From Symsagittifera roscoffensis (taxonomy: Eukaryota; Xenacoelomorpha; Acoela; Convolutidae), in the NCBI RefSeq assembly GCF_963678635.1, contig NC_087068.1:43517080-43577079 (forward strand): a stretch of DNA of 60,000 nucleotides, read 5' to 3'. The translations under genes were made by a program, and so were the position numbers. Positions 31,680 through 40,945 of this stretch are shown here, one piece after another. The notes beneath the pieces were generated by a model. The model ran no database searches. It saw nothing but the letters and a program-made list of their open reading frames with translations, and was not told the origin of the DNA. The first letter of the stretch is position 1. Each line of letters starts with the position of its first letter.

Positions 31680-33440
31680 TTAAAGGGGTATATGGAACTT
31701 GTGTTTCGTTTTTCCAATATCGTACTTATGATGAGAATATACATCAATGTCTTGTATGATGATTTGGAGTAGATCGACAAACTCATCGTCCGATAGATCA
31801 CTTTGTGTGAAATCAAACTCGGAAAGGAATTGAATAGTGCTATCAATTTTCTGCTGGTTGGATGTATAATGTTCGTCTGATTTAAATGTTTCGCTTACAA
31901 TAAATTTGATCAGTTGATCATTTTGTTCTTTGTGCCTATATTTTGGGAACTGGTCTCGAACGAGTGGTCTGCGAAGATTCTTTGCATCAGCCGAGAAATC
32001 GGTGGCTAGTTTGCCTTCGCTGTTACAGGCCTGAACTATATCAGAACCGATTTGTTCAAATATTTCTGATACACTTTCTGTATCGAATACTTCTAGCGCA
32101 GTCATGCTATTGAGTTCCCAACCAGGTACATAGACATAAATTGTGATTCCAGAGAATCTGAACACGTCGACGATGATTTTAGAAACTTCTTTCCAATCCA
32201 TTTTGTCTAGACCACAAGCAATTTTTGGCATTGCAATACAACGAATATTATTAGCAATCGCATGATGTTTCATTTCATCTAGTGCATAGTGAATGCTTTG
32301 ATAGGTAGGTTTTTGAAAATATTTTTCCTTGGTAATCAGATTGTAAATTATCTGTCCGGAACTGGAATCTCGATAAACGATGATTTCGTTCACGCTGCTA
32401 TTATTATAGCTACAAAAATCTCTCATTTTTGTATATCGTCGACAGACCATTTCGGCGAAGCCTTGGGTCATGGCTCTATCAGCAGAAATGCATTGGGCAA
32501 TTGGCATGTTTGATTCGAATATGGATTGTTGTTGGAAATCGATGTATTTTATACAAGAATCATAAACTCGGCTTGTACATTCTTGTGTGGTGTTTACAAT
32601 TGTGTTCAACATGAAACAACTGTCAAATTCTGAACTTTCGTTTAGAATAGTTGCTGTAAATTCATCGCAATCTTGGATTGCATATACTTTTTCTTCTCCT
32701 TGTATATCTGTTACTGCATATCCGAGTACGCCTTTATTTATGTTTACTGGGTGGTCTTGTTGATTTTCAATCAAAATCGGGAGTTTGTATTCAGTTTGAA
32801 TACAAATGGTATTCATGAAAATTAAACCAGTTTTACACGTGTCTTTGTGCGGAAGAAATGTAGTTCCTTTTTTAAAATATGTTTCAGCTGTATGTTTATA
32901 CAGATGCGAGGAGCGGTGTGAGATATATAGGGGATCTTTAAGTCGGATTGTTTCTATTTTAGAAACATTCGGATATTCCTTATCATTGTTTAATAAGCCA
33001 TATGAGATGACACCATCTTCGGATTTTAGTTCCACTGCTGGGATATCAAAATAAAGGGCTTTAAGAAACAAATGACAGAAGTCGATTCCTAACAGATTAA
33101 CAGTGCGTTCTTCTGTTATCCAAACTTTGTGGTTTGTTGGATACTTTCCGTCGGTATCAAAGCATGAAACGATTGATGTATGGCCAAGCATACGGATTTC
33201 AGATCCGTTGTAAGTTTTGGCTTTACTTTGGGATTTGAAAAGAGTCAGTTTTTGTCCAATTTTGTTTAATTCTCGATTAGTTGGTTCATTTATGATACTA
33301 CAAGTTGATCCTGGATCGACCATAAATTCAATTTCCAGTCCACTGTTTTTATTTGTGTCTCCGGTGGCGAAATGATACAGATTGAGATAGTTCCTTGCTT
33401 TTGGATTGCTATCTTTACTTGGCTTCGGAGACTTTAATAG
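31680..33440 (-). CDS. pol: Pol: aspartic protease and macrodomain
   Basis: Entered by -1 frameshifting from gag. Protease comes first: MVDPGSTCSIIN around 33323 is the D-x-G-S/T active-site loop (with Pro in the second position), and NLLGIDF is the C-terminal flap/hydrophobic block. A linker of about 150 residues follows. Then a macrodomain (about 32545-32130; residues about 260-400 counted from the Met at 33323) resembles the TARG1/OARD1 class of ADP-ribosyl-glutamate hydrolases: CISADRAMTQGFAEMV, YNLITKEKYFQKPTY, MPKIACGLDKMDW and ITIYVYVPGWE. The Lys after the LIT strand and the Asp in CGLD align with the catalytic pair known in TARG1, so activity is plausible. About 110 residues follow, leading into RT. 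An in-frame TAA at 31680-31682 ends the frame just before the RT domain. Confidence 0.82.
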   Translation of the reverse strand, partial: LLKSPKPSKDSNPKARNYLNLYHFATGDTNKNSGLEIEFMVDPGSTCSIINEPTNRELNKIGQKLTLFKSQSKAKTYNGSEIRMLGHTSIVSCFDTDGKYPTNHKVWITEERTVNLLGIDFCHLFLKALYFDIPAVELKSEDGVISYGLLNNDKEYPNVSKIETIRLKDPLYISHRSSHLYKHTAETYFKKGTTFLPHKDTCKTGLIFMNTICIQTEYKLPILIENQQDHPVNINKGVLGYAVTDIQGEEKVYAIQDCDEFTATILNESSEFDSCFMLNTIVNTTQECTSRVYDSCIKYIDFQQQSIFESNMPIAQCISADRAMTQGFAEMVCRRYTKMRDFCSYNNSSVNEIIVYRDSSSGQIIYNLITKEKYFQKPTYQSIHYALDEMKHHAIANNIRCIAMPKIACGLDKMDWKEVSKIIVDVFRFSGITIYVYVPGWELNSMTALEVFDTESVSEIFEQIGSDIVQACNSEGKLATDFSADAKNLRRPLVRDQFPKYRHKEQNDQLIKFIVSETFKSDEHYTSNQQKIDSTIQFLSEFDFTQSDLSDDEFVDLLQIIIQDIDVYSHHKYDIGKTKHKFHIPL

Positions 33441-34861
33441 TTTAAAGGAAACATATCTGTCAGTGCGTTACAGTAGTTAGTTTCTTCTTCTACCCAATGG
33501 GTGTTTTCAACTTGATTTTGATTCATTCTGAATCCTGGTGATCTTGATCTATCAGAATCACGACTATTTGTTCGGTTATATCCGTTTTGATTATATTGTC
33601 GACCTCTAGGATCACTGCTGGATTGCCTATTCTCTTGGTCATAATGCTGTTTTGCAGCTTGTTCGTTATCTCTGAAAGTATTTTGTTTTGGGTATTTTTC
33701 GTCATATGACTCGTTTTGCCTGGGATTGGAATTGTATGATGGCTGTTGATTATTTCTTGGATAACCGTTTTTGCTATAGTTACTATGATAACGAATACCA
33801 GACTTACTTTGATTCTGGAAATTTGGAGTATTTCCATAGTTTCCTGATTGACCGTTTTGATTTGTAAAGTTGTTGTTTCTTGACTGATCGTTTTGATGGT
33901 AATTTCTTTGATTTGAGAAATTTCGATTACGTTTATAGTCGGTCTCAAATGACACTTTTCTATCATTTTTTATTGTTAGTTCTTTGCGAAGTTTGTTTAC
34001 TTCGTCCTGGACTTGTTTCTTAGAGCATCTAGAGATAGAATGACCGTTCATTCTACAATAATCACAAAAGCGTGTATTATTTGGTCTGCCTTTTACATCC
34101 GGATCTCGGCGACGAAAGGAATGTTGTTCGTTTATGGCACTAACCTCTTGATTTTTAACCAATTTGTTTAACTCTTTTATTTGCGTTTCTAATGATGTCA
34201 TTTTATCTGTCGAGGTTTTGTTTGCAGGATCAGTGGCGACGATAAAAGTTAAATCTTTTGTAATTATATGATTGGTAAACGTTCCCCATCCTGCGTTGGG
34301 GTTTTCTATCATATATTCATGAGCTTTCTGCTTCAGAGCTAAGGGTTTTAGACCTTTAACTGAGAAATCTATATACTTTTGAGTTCTTTGTCTCGTTTGT
34401 ATATTTTTTTCCAATGCCTGTGCATCGGCATCAGCATGAACAGTAGTATCAATGCTTTCAGGCCAACCCTTGTCGACTGATGTTTTAATCCTATGGAAGT
34501 AATTTTTTATTAATTCGCCCTCTTGTCGAGTGGCATTTTCAGCATCAATTCGATGCTTGAAACGATCTCTACCATCAGTGAACCTTTTAAGAAAAAGATT
34601 TTTTAGTTCAGCCCAAGTAGTAGTATTAGTTACTTCATCAGTATACCATTCAAGAGCTGTTTCGGTTAATAAAGATCCAAACAAACTTTTTTGTCTGTGA
34701 TCATAGTTAGGCTGAGCGCCAGCGTCTGTGGGTCGTTGCCCTAGTGAGAATACAATTTTATTCTCAACTGAAGTCCAAAAGGCTTTTGCGTTTAGGTCTG
34801 AATCATTTCCTGAGAATGATACAAAAGACAAGTTAGGATGGGTGATTGGGTGATCGGCCAT
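33434..34861 (-). CDS. gag: Gag (capsid and nucleocapsid)
   Basis: A 475-residue structural protein of the virus-like particle. The N-terminal half carries a Ty3/retroviral-type capsid region: a Trp-containing helix (ALEWYTDEVTNTTTWAELKN), FLKRFTDGRDRFKHRIDAEN and EGELIKNYFHRIKTSVD. Then comes a coiled-coil-like stretch and one zinc knuckle C-x2-C-x4-H-x4-C (CDYCRMNGHSISRC). The C-terminal 170 residues are Asn/Gln/Arg-rich, suited to RNA binding. The start is the first Met after the leader, MADHPITHPN. The frame ends at TAA 33436-33434, seven bases after the TTTAAAC heptamer. It is intact in this copy. Confidence 0.9.
   Translation of the reverse strand: MADHPITHPNLSFVSFSGNDSDLNAKAFWTSVENKIVFSLGQRPTDAGAQPNYDHRQKSLFGSLLTETALEWYTDEVTNTTTWAELKNLFLKRFTDGRDRFKHRIDAENATRQEGELIKNYFHRIKTSVDKGWPESIDTTVHADADAQALEKNIQTRQRTQKYIDFSVKGLKPLALKQKAHEYMIENPNAGWGTFTNHIITKDLTFIVATDPANKTSTDKMTSLETQIKELNKLVKNQEVSAINEQHSFRRRDPDVKGRPNNTRFCDYCRMNGHSISRCSKKQVQDEVNKLRKELTIKNDRKVSFETDYKRNRNFSNQRNYHQNDQSRNNNFTNQNGQSGNYGNTPNFQNQSKSGIRYHSNYSKNGYPRNNQQPSYNSNPRQNESYDEKYPKQNTFRDNEQAAKQHYDQENRQSSSDPRGRQYNQNGYNRTNSRDSDRSRSPGFRMNQNQVENTHWVEEETNYCNALTDMFPLNY
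33440..33446 (-). promoter_or_regulatory. -1 ribosomal frameshift site TTTAAAC
   Basis: In the gag frame this reads T TTA AAC, the canonical X XXY YYZ slippery heptamer, followed by TAT and the gag TAA. The -1 frame is open from here through the protease and macrodomain to 31680. It therefore explains how Pol is made without its own start. I did not model a downstream pseudoknot. Confidence 0.85.
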
Positions 34862-35416
34862 CTTACTTTTTTCAAGTTAAGATATCCAATTTAAAGTTTT
34901 TGAAATTTTGAAATTTGATAATTTCAACTTTTGAAATTTTCAGCTTTTTGAAATTTGGATAAATTCAATTTTTGAGTTTTTGGTAATTTCAACTTTTTGA
35001 AATTTGATAATTTCAACTTTTGAAATTTTCAATTTTTTGAAATTTTGATAATTTCAATTTTTGAACTTTTCAACTTTTTGAAATTTTGATAATTTCAATT
35101 TTTGAATTTTTGATAATTTCAGCTTTTGAAATTTTCAAACTTTTGAAATTTTGATAATCTCAATTTTCGAACTTTTCAACTTTTTGAATTTTTGATAATT
35201 TCAATTTTTGAATTTTTGATAATTTCAACTTTTGAAATTTTCAACCTTTTGAAATTTTGATAATCTCAATTTTCGAACTTTTCAACTTTTTGAAATTTTT
35301 GATAATTTCAACTTTTGAAGTTTTCAATTTTTTGAAATTTTGATAATCTCAGTTTTTTGAGATTTTGAAAATTGAGTGAATTTTTGAAACTTGTGTGCCT
35401 CACTGGTCGCACCAAT
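34862..35416 (-). repeat. AT-rich leader of the retroelement (degenerate tandem repeat)
   Basis: Between PBS and gag. Roughly 34885-35385 is built from words like TTTGAAATTTTGATAATTTC and AACTTTTGAAATTTTC in units of about 30-60 bp, many self-complementary (GAAATTTTGATAATTTC). A donor-like GTAAGA at 34866-34861 sits directly before the gag ATG and could be the major splice donor for env and accessory transcripts. Confidence 0.6.
35398..35414 (-). promoter_or_regulatory. Primer binding site (putative)
   Basis: On the element strand TGGTGCGACCAGTGAGG begins two bases after the 5' LTR end. TGG pairs with a tRNA CCA end. I cannot name the tRNA with confidence. Confidence 0.6.
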
Positions 35417-36013
35417 TATTCCAAACTAACTTGACTTAACTTATACGATCGACCAAATCGCAGCTAGTTAGAACAAGGGGTCTTTCTGAATGTTGCTAAG
35501 ACTTTCCTATTCTTATTCAACAGACAAAGTTTCTTTCACTCGTAAATAGGTATATTATTTCAAATATAGAGGACACACATCAATTTTATATCAAGAGACA
35601 TTGGGGTATGGATTTATAGTTATCGAGATAGAGATTTGAGATTTTGGTTATTAGGATGGTTGGGGGTCTCAGTATGAGAGTGGTTGTGAGATTTTGAGAA
35701 AGTGATGAAGTGATGTTTGGTATATTTTCGCTTGGCTTATATACCATAGATTTTGATATTTTCAGCATTCCATCTGTTGGTTAAACCAATCAGAAAGAAA
35801 CAACACATGCTGTAATGTTTGCTTTTGGTGATATTTTATCAACCGAGCAAACACATAATTTCAAGTCAGAACATGTGGTAAAAGTTTAAGAATTATGTTT
35901 CTGATTTCAAGTCAGAACATATGGTAAAAGTTTTAAGAATTATGTTTCTGATTTCAAGTCAGAACATATGGTAAAAGTTTTAAGAATTATGTTTCTGATT
36001 TCAATTCAGAACA
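35417..36013 (-). repeat. 5' LTR
   Basis: 597-bp partner of 22740-23336. The TATA box is at about 35736-35744 and the U3 repeats at 35860-36013. Flanked on the right by CAAA (36014-36017). Confidence 0.9.
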
Positions 36014-36098
36014 CAAAGTAAATTAAGTTTTCAGAAATGAATTGAAATGTGGGGCGAAATTAGACAACAGCGATCAAGTTTTCACATCAAATTTTTTT

Positions 36099-36328
36099 GG
36101 CTCGTTTCCTCACTTCCACCCTCCTGCCTTTTAAAATGTCGATTTATTTGTTTATCTTACGTGTTAATACGAATAAAAGCGTAGCCAAGCGTGATTTTAC
36201 GATGAGAACAACAAATTTACTCACAGTTGTCAGTTCATTCACTATGCCAAATTTTATCGGACTATGACAACGGTAAACAAATTTTTCAAAATTAAATTTG
36301 AAAGGGAGAAGAAAACTGGAAAAAGCCC
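36099..36328. mobile_element. MITE, GGCTCTTTTCC-terminus family, diverged
   Basis: Left terminus GGCTCGTTTCCTCACTTCC, right terminus GGGAGAAGAAAACTGGAAAA then AGCCC. The interior (GTGTTAATACGAATAAAAGC, CGTGATTTTACGATGAGAAC) aligns with the 22460-22672 copy. Confidence 0.6.
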
Positions 36329-36348
36329 TTGTTTCATCGGGATGATAA

Positions 36349-36394
36349 ACGGCAGTCAAACTTTCTCGGATTTGTCCTAATACGAGCAGTTTTG
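36349..36394 (+). mobile_element. HINE 3' terminus only
   Basis: ACGGCAGTCAAACTTTCTCG, then GTCCTAATACGAGCAGTTTT. A diverged 3' end without a matching 5' part. Confidence 0.4.
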
Positions 36395-38198
36395 AGCTCT
36401 TTTCCGGTCACCTTTTCTAGTTTTGAGCAATTTTTTCTTCAAAAAACGATTAACGAAAGACTTTGATAGTCAAACTGTAATAAATCATGCCAGCAAGAAC
36501 AAATGAACTTATTCCTATGAAATAGTTCAAATATAAAGAACTCAATGAACAAGTTTCACACAACTTTTTATTTTTATTTTACAAGGTAATGGGAAACTGT
36601 AAAAAAAAGCGTAAAATTTAGAGAATACTGTTCAAAATAAATACTTCGCTACCCAAAGTTTCATGATTATGTTGCCTAAATATATGGCTCTTCCTCATTT
36701 TTCTCCCATCTACAATTTTTTCAAAATATAATGATTGTTCACTTTGTCCGGTTGTTATTAAACTGGACAGGCGAACTAACTAAGCCCAGACAAAGATAAT
36801 TGTTCATCGTTCATAAATAATCTTCTAAAGCCACTCCATTTTACGCCATAAAAACAATTGTAATGCAAAGTGGGGAGAAAAATAAATAAAGCCAAATGTT
36901 TTTTGAATAGATTGCGACGCAGAAAAAATTAGCGGCGCTTTCTGGTCTTTTTTCGTTCTTTTCTGCAAACTTTTTTTAAATAATCTTTGTTTCACATTGT
37001 TCAGTTGTAACAACCATTGACAAGCGACTGATTTAAATCCTACAAAACATTAAAGTTATTCATATTAAACGTTTTAGAATCCATTGTTTTGGAACTCTTG
37101 GCTCTGCAATTGCCGCCCCTCAACTGTAATATCCATATTACTAACTATTGTTTGAGAGTCTCCTTGCCATGAAACGTACCAAGCGAATGTTTGAACCATT
37201 TTCAAGCATATTTTGTTTTCGTAGACAATACAGTCAAGTTAATGACCACACGCTAAAATTGATGTTAACTTTTGGTGGGGGAGGCAAAAGTAGAAGAGTC
37301 GTAATTCGAAAAAGGGAAGACTGGAAAAAACTACCTTTAAGACTAGTAACAATACCCCATTACCCATATTTGTTTTGCTTGTGTTTTGCTGGGAGTAGCG
37401 GCTTTTTTTCAGTCCTTTCTTTGATTTTTTAAAATTTATAAAAACCTTTCAAAATAACACTAGATTTTTAAATTGCAGTAAAATGTGTCAGCGTGAACAA
37501 ATGAAAAAATTTTCTGAACTTTTTTTCAGATGCTCATTGCAGTATCAACTGTTTTGAAACAAAGTCGTATTGTAGTTTTACGAGGGAGTAAAAAACTAGA
37601 AAAGAGCCAAATTAACTTAATGAGTCAGCATGCCAAAATTTTCGAAATTGAGACAAGAACTAACATTACTTAGTCAGACTTTGCAGACAAGGAAAGGCAA
37701 AAAAGCCCATTGTTAGGTCGTTTCAATGCCCTCAATTTTGAATTTTTTTAATTTTCATAGTTGTTTTTATATGCAATTTAAGGTCAGACGCGTAAAGCTA
37801 CATTTTAAGATATGAAGAACAAATATGTTTAAAATAATTAGTTGGTTCACGATACCAACTTTCATTGCATTGTGAACAATGTTAGAGTAGTTTTTCAAAA
37901 TGGAAGTCCAAAGGTAAGGGGGTTGAAAAGCGCGCAATATGTAATTGATACTTGGAATGCTATATATTTGGAATGCATGTCATCAAAGAGGGTAATAGCT
38001 TTCTCTCCGTAAATGTTCATTTTTTTGCTAGAACTTTATTCTAGGTCTATATCGGCTGGCCAAGGCTATCTTATTGCAACCCAATTACCAGTTTGTGTCT
38101 CTTAAAAAATATTTATTACCATTTTAATGATACCTTTTTCATTTTTTTCCAATTTGGAGGAGTCACCAACTGAAACTTCAAGAACTAGTTATTAAGAG
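36395..38198. other. Non-coding with scattered MITE-like termini
   Basis: Words related to the GGCTCTTTTCC terminus occur near 36396, 36685 and 37600, which suggests several decayed MITEs that I cannot pair with confidence. The 94-codon ORF at 37148-37432 (+) has no recognisable domain and ends in low-complexity aromatic residues. I do not call it a gene. Confidence 0.4.
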
Positions 38199-38737
38199 AA
38201 CAAGACTGCTCGTATCAGGGCGAAGCCCTGAATGTTCCGACTGCCTTTTAGAGTTTATGGAGCAGCAGTAATAACATAAAAAAATTAAATGAAATAAAAT
38301 AAAATAAAAACTTTTTTTCTAAAAGTTGAGATTTTTAATGAAAATTATCCCCCCACACGCCATATTAAGTACAAAAAGAGAGATTTCATTCCTTGTAACA
38401 AATCAATTATGGCAAATAAGCTGCTTCGTTAAACCAATTTGGAACGATTTATAGGACGGATTAAATCTCCGCTTACGCGTTATTAGCGCGAATTATATCG
38501 CTCGTTAATTGTCCCATATTGGTCAAAATGGCAATCTTTAAACCCTCATAACTTTACAAAAAAAGATCACAGGTGAAATATCTTTTCAAATTTAAGCTCA
38601 GAACAACAAGACCTTTTGAATGATAAAAAAAAATTCCGTCAAAAATGGCTAGTTAAAAAGTCGAAATTTGTCTGAAGAAAAAAAAACCCACCCCGAGCAC
38701 AAATATTCCGTTACTTTCGTATCGGAAGTCGGAACAA
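38199..38737 (-). mobile_element. HINE, young copy (left arm of palindrome)
   Basis: Best-preserved type of the family. Read on its own strand it starts GTTCCGACTTCCGATACGAA (an imperfect 5' hairpin, ACTTTCG-ATA-CGAAAGT in other copies). It has the block GGTTTAAAGATTGCCATTTT, the GC palindromic island around ACGCGCGA...CGCGC...ACGCGTAAGCGG, then the subterminal AGTCGGAAC (inverse of the 5' GTTCCGACT), the 3' hairpin CAGGGC-TTC-GCCCTG and the end GATACGAGCAGTCTTGTT. A 5' inverted repeat whose partner lies inside the 3' hairpin is the asymmetric terminal arrangement known for Helentrons and their non-autonomous HINE/DINE-1 relatives. It has no ORF. Confidence 0.72.
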
Positions 38738-38758
38738 TAATTAACACATGAACTTTTT

Positions 38759-39301
38759 GTTCCGACTTTCGATACGAAAGTAAGGGAATATTTGTGCTCG
38801 GGGTGGGTTTTTTTTTCTTCAGACAAATTTCGACTTTTTAACTAGCAAGTTTTGACGGAATTTTTTTATATCATTCAAAAGGTATTGTTGTCCTGAGCTT
38901 AAAGTTGAAAAGATATTTCACCTGTGATCATTTTTCGTAAAATTATGAGGGTTTAAAAATTGCCATTTTGGCCATTTTTTTAACCAATGTGGGACAATTA
39001 ACGCGCGATTTAATTCGCGCTATTAACGCGTAAGCGGAGACTTAATCCTTCTTATAAATCGTTCCAAATTGGTTGAACGAAGATTATTTGCCATAATTGA
39101 TTTGTTACAAGGAACGAAATCTATCTTTTTGTACTTTAAATGGCGTGTGGGGTGATGATTTTCATAAAAATTTTAACTTTTAGAAAAAAGTTTTCATTTT
39201 TTTTATTTCATTTTATTTTTTGATGTTATTACTGCTGCTCCATAAACCTTAAAAGGCAGTCGGAACATTCAGGGCTTCGCCCTGATACGAGCAGTCTTGT
39301 T
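38759..39301 (+). mobile_element. HINE, young copy (right arm of palindrome)
   Basis: Complete, starting GTTCCGACTTTCGATACGAA and ending CAGTCTTGTT. It lies head-to-head with the copy at 38199-38737, 21 bases apart, and is very similar to it along the whole length. Confidence 0.75.
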
Positions 39302-40502
39302 AGTCTTTGAATTGGCGTAATTGTTGGCAGCTAGAGAGTTTTAATTTTTGGAACTTTTGAATGCAACGCGAAGTAGAAATCACAAAATCAAAGAGTTTCA
39401 TTTAAAAACCAATCGTTTTTTTTGCTATATAGCCCCCTCTGCCAGCCTTGTATCAATTAAATTTACAACTCCATCACACTTTGATTTTTATGGAGGGCGT
39501 TTATAAAAACGGTCAGACAACATGCATGTATAAAAACATGTTTAATTCTGTTCACTTATTCAGTCTGAATCGTTTCAATTTGATTTAACTTAACTAAAAT
39601 GGTTTGAATATTCTTTACAAAAAACTTTTTCAAAAAATAAAAAAAGAAAAAAAAGTTAAGAATCCCAGTTACTTCTCATTTAGTGCTCGATTCTTGTGCA
39701 AAAAGCACAGAATGTTCCGAGTGCGGTAATTTTTGCTAGAGCAATGTTAAATTTTTCCTAAAGCAATGTTAAAGCGAGCTGGAACAGATAATAAGCTACA
39801 AAAATGATGCACAATATGTTAAAATATAATGGAAGATTGTTGATTGTTTTTTTTTCATGTTGACCTTCTGGCTTCAGGAGTAAAGTAGTTCGGAAAACAG
39901 AAATTTTCAGTACTGTTTTTCTCGACATTACAATTTTTTCGAAATATCGTTGTGAAAATTGAATGCGCGACTAAAAGAGTTTCAAAACCATACTAATTTC
40001 AATAATTTTTGAGCGTGCTCTGAACTACCTGAAATCTAGAGTGAAAACATTTTTCCCTGCGTCAAAATTCCTGTCCTCCCTTTGATCACAACAAAATTAT
40101 CCTATAATCTTATACAGTGAATAAATTCAGGATAATTTTACTGTGATCACAAAAAGAACAAAAAGCTAGAGAGAGCAAGCGGAATTTGACTCGTTCTACT
40201 GCATTGTGCGTGTGTGTATAGGTCTGTGAAAAACTGCAATATTCAGGCAGTATTTTTTCTGATACAAGATTAAACAAAATGATTGAAAGGCTTTTTTGGT
40301 GGCATATTTGATCACCTAGATACTTCCTTTGACGGGAACAAAAATTGTGCAGAGGAAGATGATTTATTTTCAAAACCTCTAAATGGTGCTGGCTTGAGTT
40401 AGTGTCAAAAAACAGAATTAGAACACGCTAAATCAATTACATTTTTGAAAATTATGTCAAATTTAATAAACTCAAACAACCTACAAGACTGCTAAGAAAG
40501 AA
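39302..40502. other. Non-coding, no recognised feature
   Basis: AT-rich sequence. The - strand ORF at 40110-40373 has no recognisable domain. No RNA gene or transposon end seen. Confidence 0.4.
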
Positions 40503-40945
40503 AACAAGACTGCTCGTATCAGGAAAAAGCCCTGAATGTTCCGACTGCCTTTTAAGGTATATTGAGCAGTAATAACATTTAAAAAATAAATGAAATAAAA
40601 CAAAATGAAATTTTTTTTTCTAAAATTCGAATTTTTTTAAATGAAAATCACCCCCCACACGCCATATAAAATACAAAAGGATAGAATTTGCTCCTTGTAG
40701 CAAATCAATTATGGCAAATAAGCTTCTTTCAACCAATTTGGAACAATTTCTAAGAGGGATTAACAAGTAAAATGGTCACAGGTAAAATATCTTTTCAAAT
40801 TTGAGCTCAAGACAACAATACCTTTCGAATGATATAAAAAAATTCCGTCAAAAATGGCTAGTTAAAAAGTCGAAATTTGTCTGAAGAAAAAAAAACCCAC
40901 CCGAGCACAAATATTCCGTTACTTTCGTATCGAAAGTCGGAACAA
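40503..40945 (-). mobile_element. HINE with internal deletion
   Basis: Both ends are present (AACAAGACTGCTCGTATCAG ... CGAAAGTCGGAACAA on the + strand). About 100 bp covering the GC palindromic island is missing between TCTAAGAGGGATTAA and GGTCACAGGTAAAATATC. The 3' hairpin is degraded (AGGAAAAAGCCCTG). Confidence 0.75.

Larger units (their letters stand above)
22740..36013 (-). mobile_element. Retrovirus-like Ty3/gypsy element with env, accessory and antisense genes
   Basis: A complete 13,274-bp LTR element on the - strand: 5' LTR 35417-36013, PBS, leader, gag, pol (protease, macrodomain, RT, RNase H, integrase), an antisense two-exon gene, an accessory exon, env, a second accessory exon, a 3' untranslated region and the 3' LTR 22740-23336. 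LTRs begin TG and end TA on the element strand and are collinear at offset 12677. I noticed one difference between them (CAACAAATG versus CAACACATG). The domain order with integrase after RNase H is Ty3/gypsy. This copy is defective: stop codons at 31680-31682 and 29187-29189, a deletion in RT near 31515, a frame break near 30763 and an env frame change near 24880-24960. It sits in IFT80 intron 1 (if that gene is intact) and interrupts an old MITE. Confidence 0.92.
22364..36070. mobile_element. Old MITE copy split by two later insertions
   Basis: Sequence at about 22400-22459 (GTGTTATTATGATTGAATGC, GTGATGTTACGATGTAAAAT) continues at 22681-22735 after the inserted MITE, and again at 36018-36070 after the 13.3-kb retroelement. 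Placed together it parallels the interior of the 22460-22672 MITE, so an older family member was the landing site of both. Its termini are degenerate and the outer limits are approximate. Confidence 0.5.

Noticed and set aside
37148-37432. 94-codon ORF with a basic middle
   Set aside because: No family resemblance, no splice context, and it lies among decayed MITE termini.
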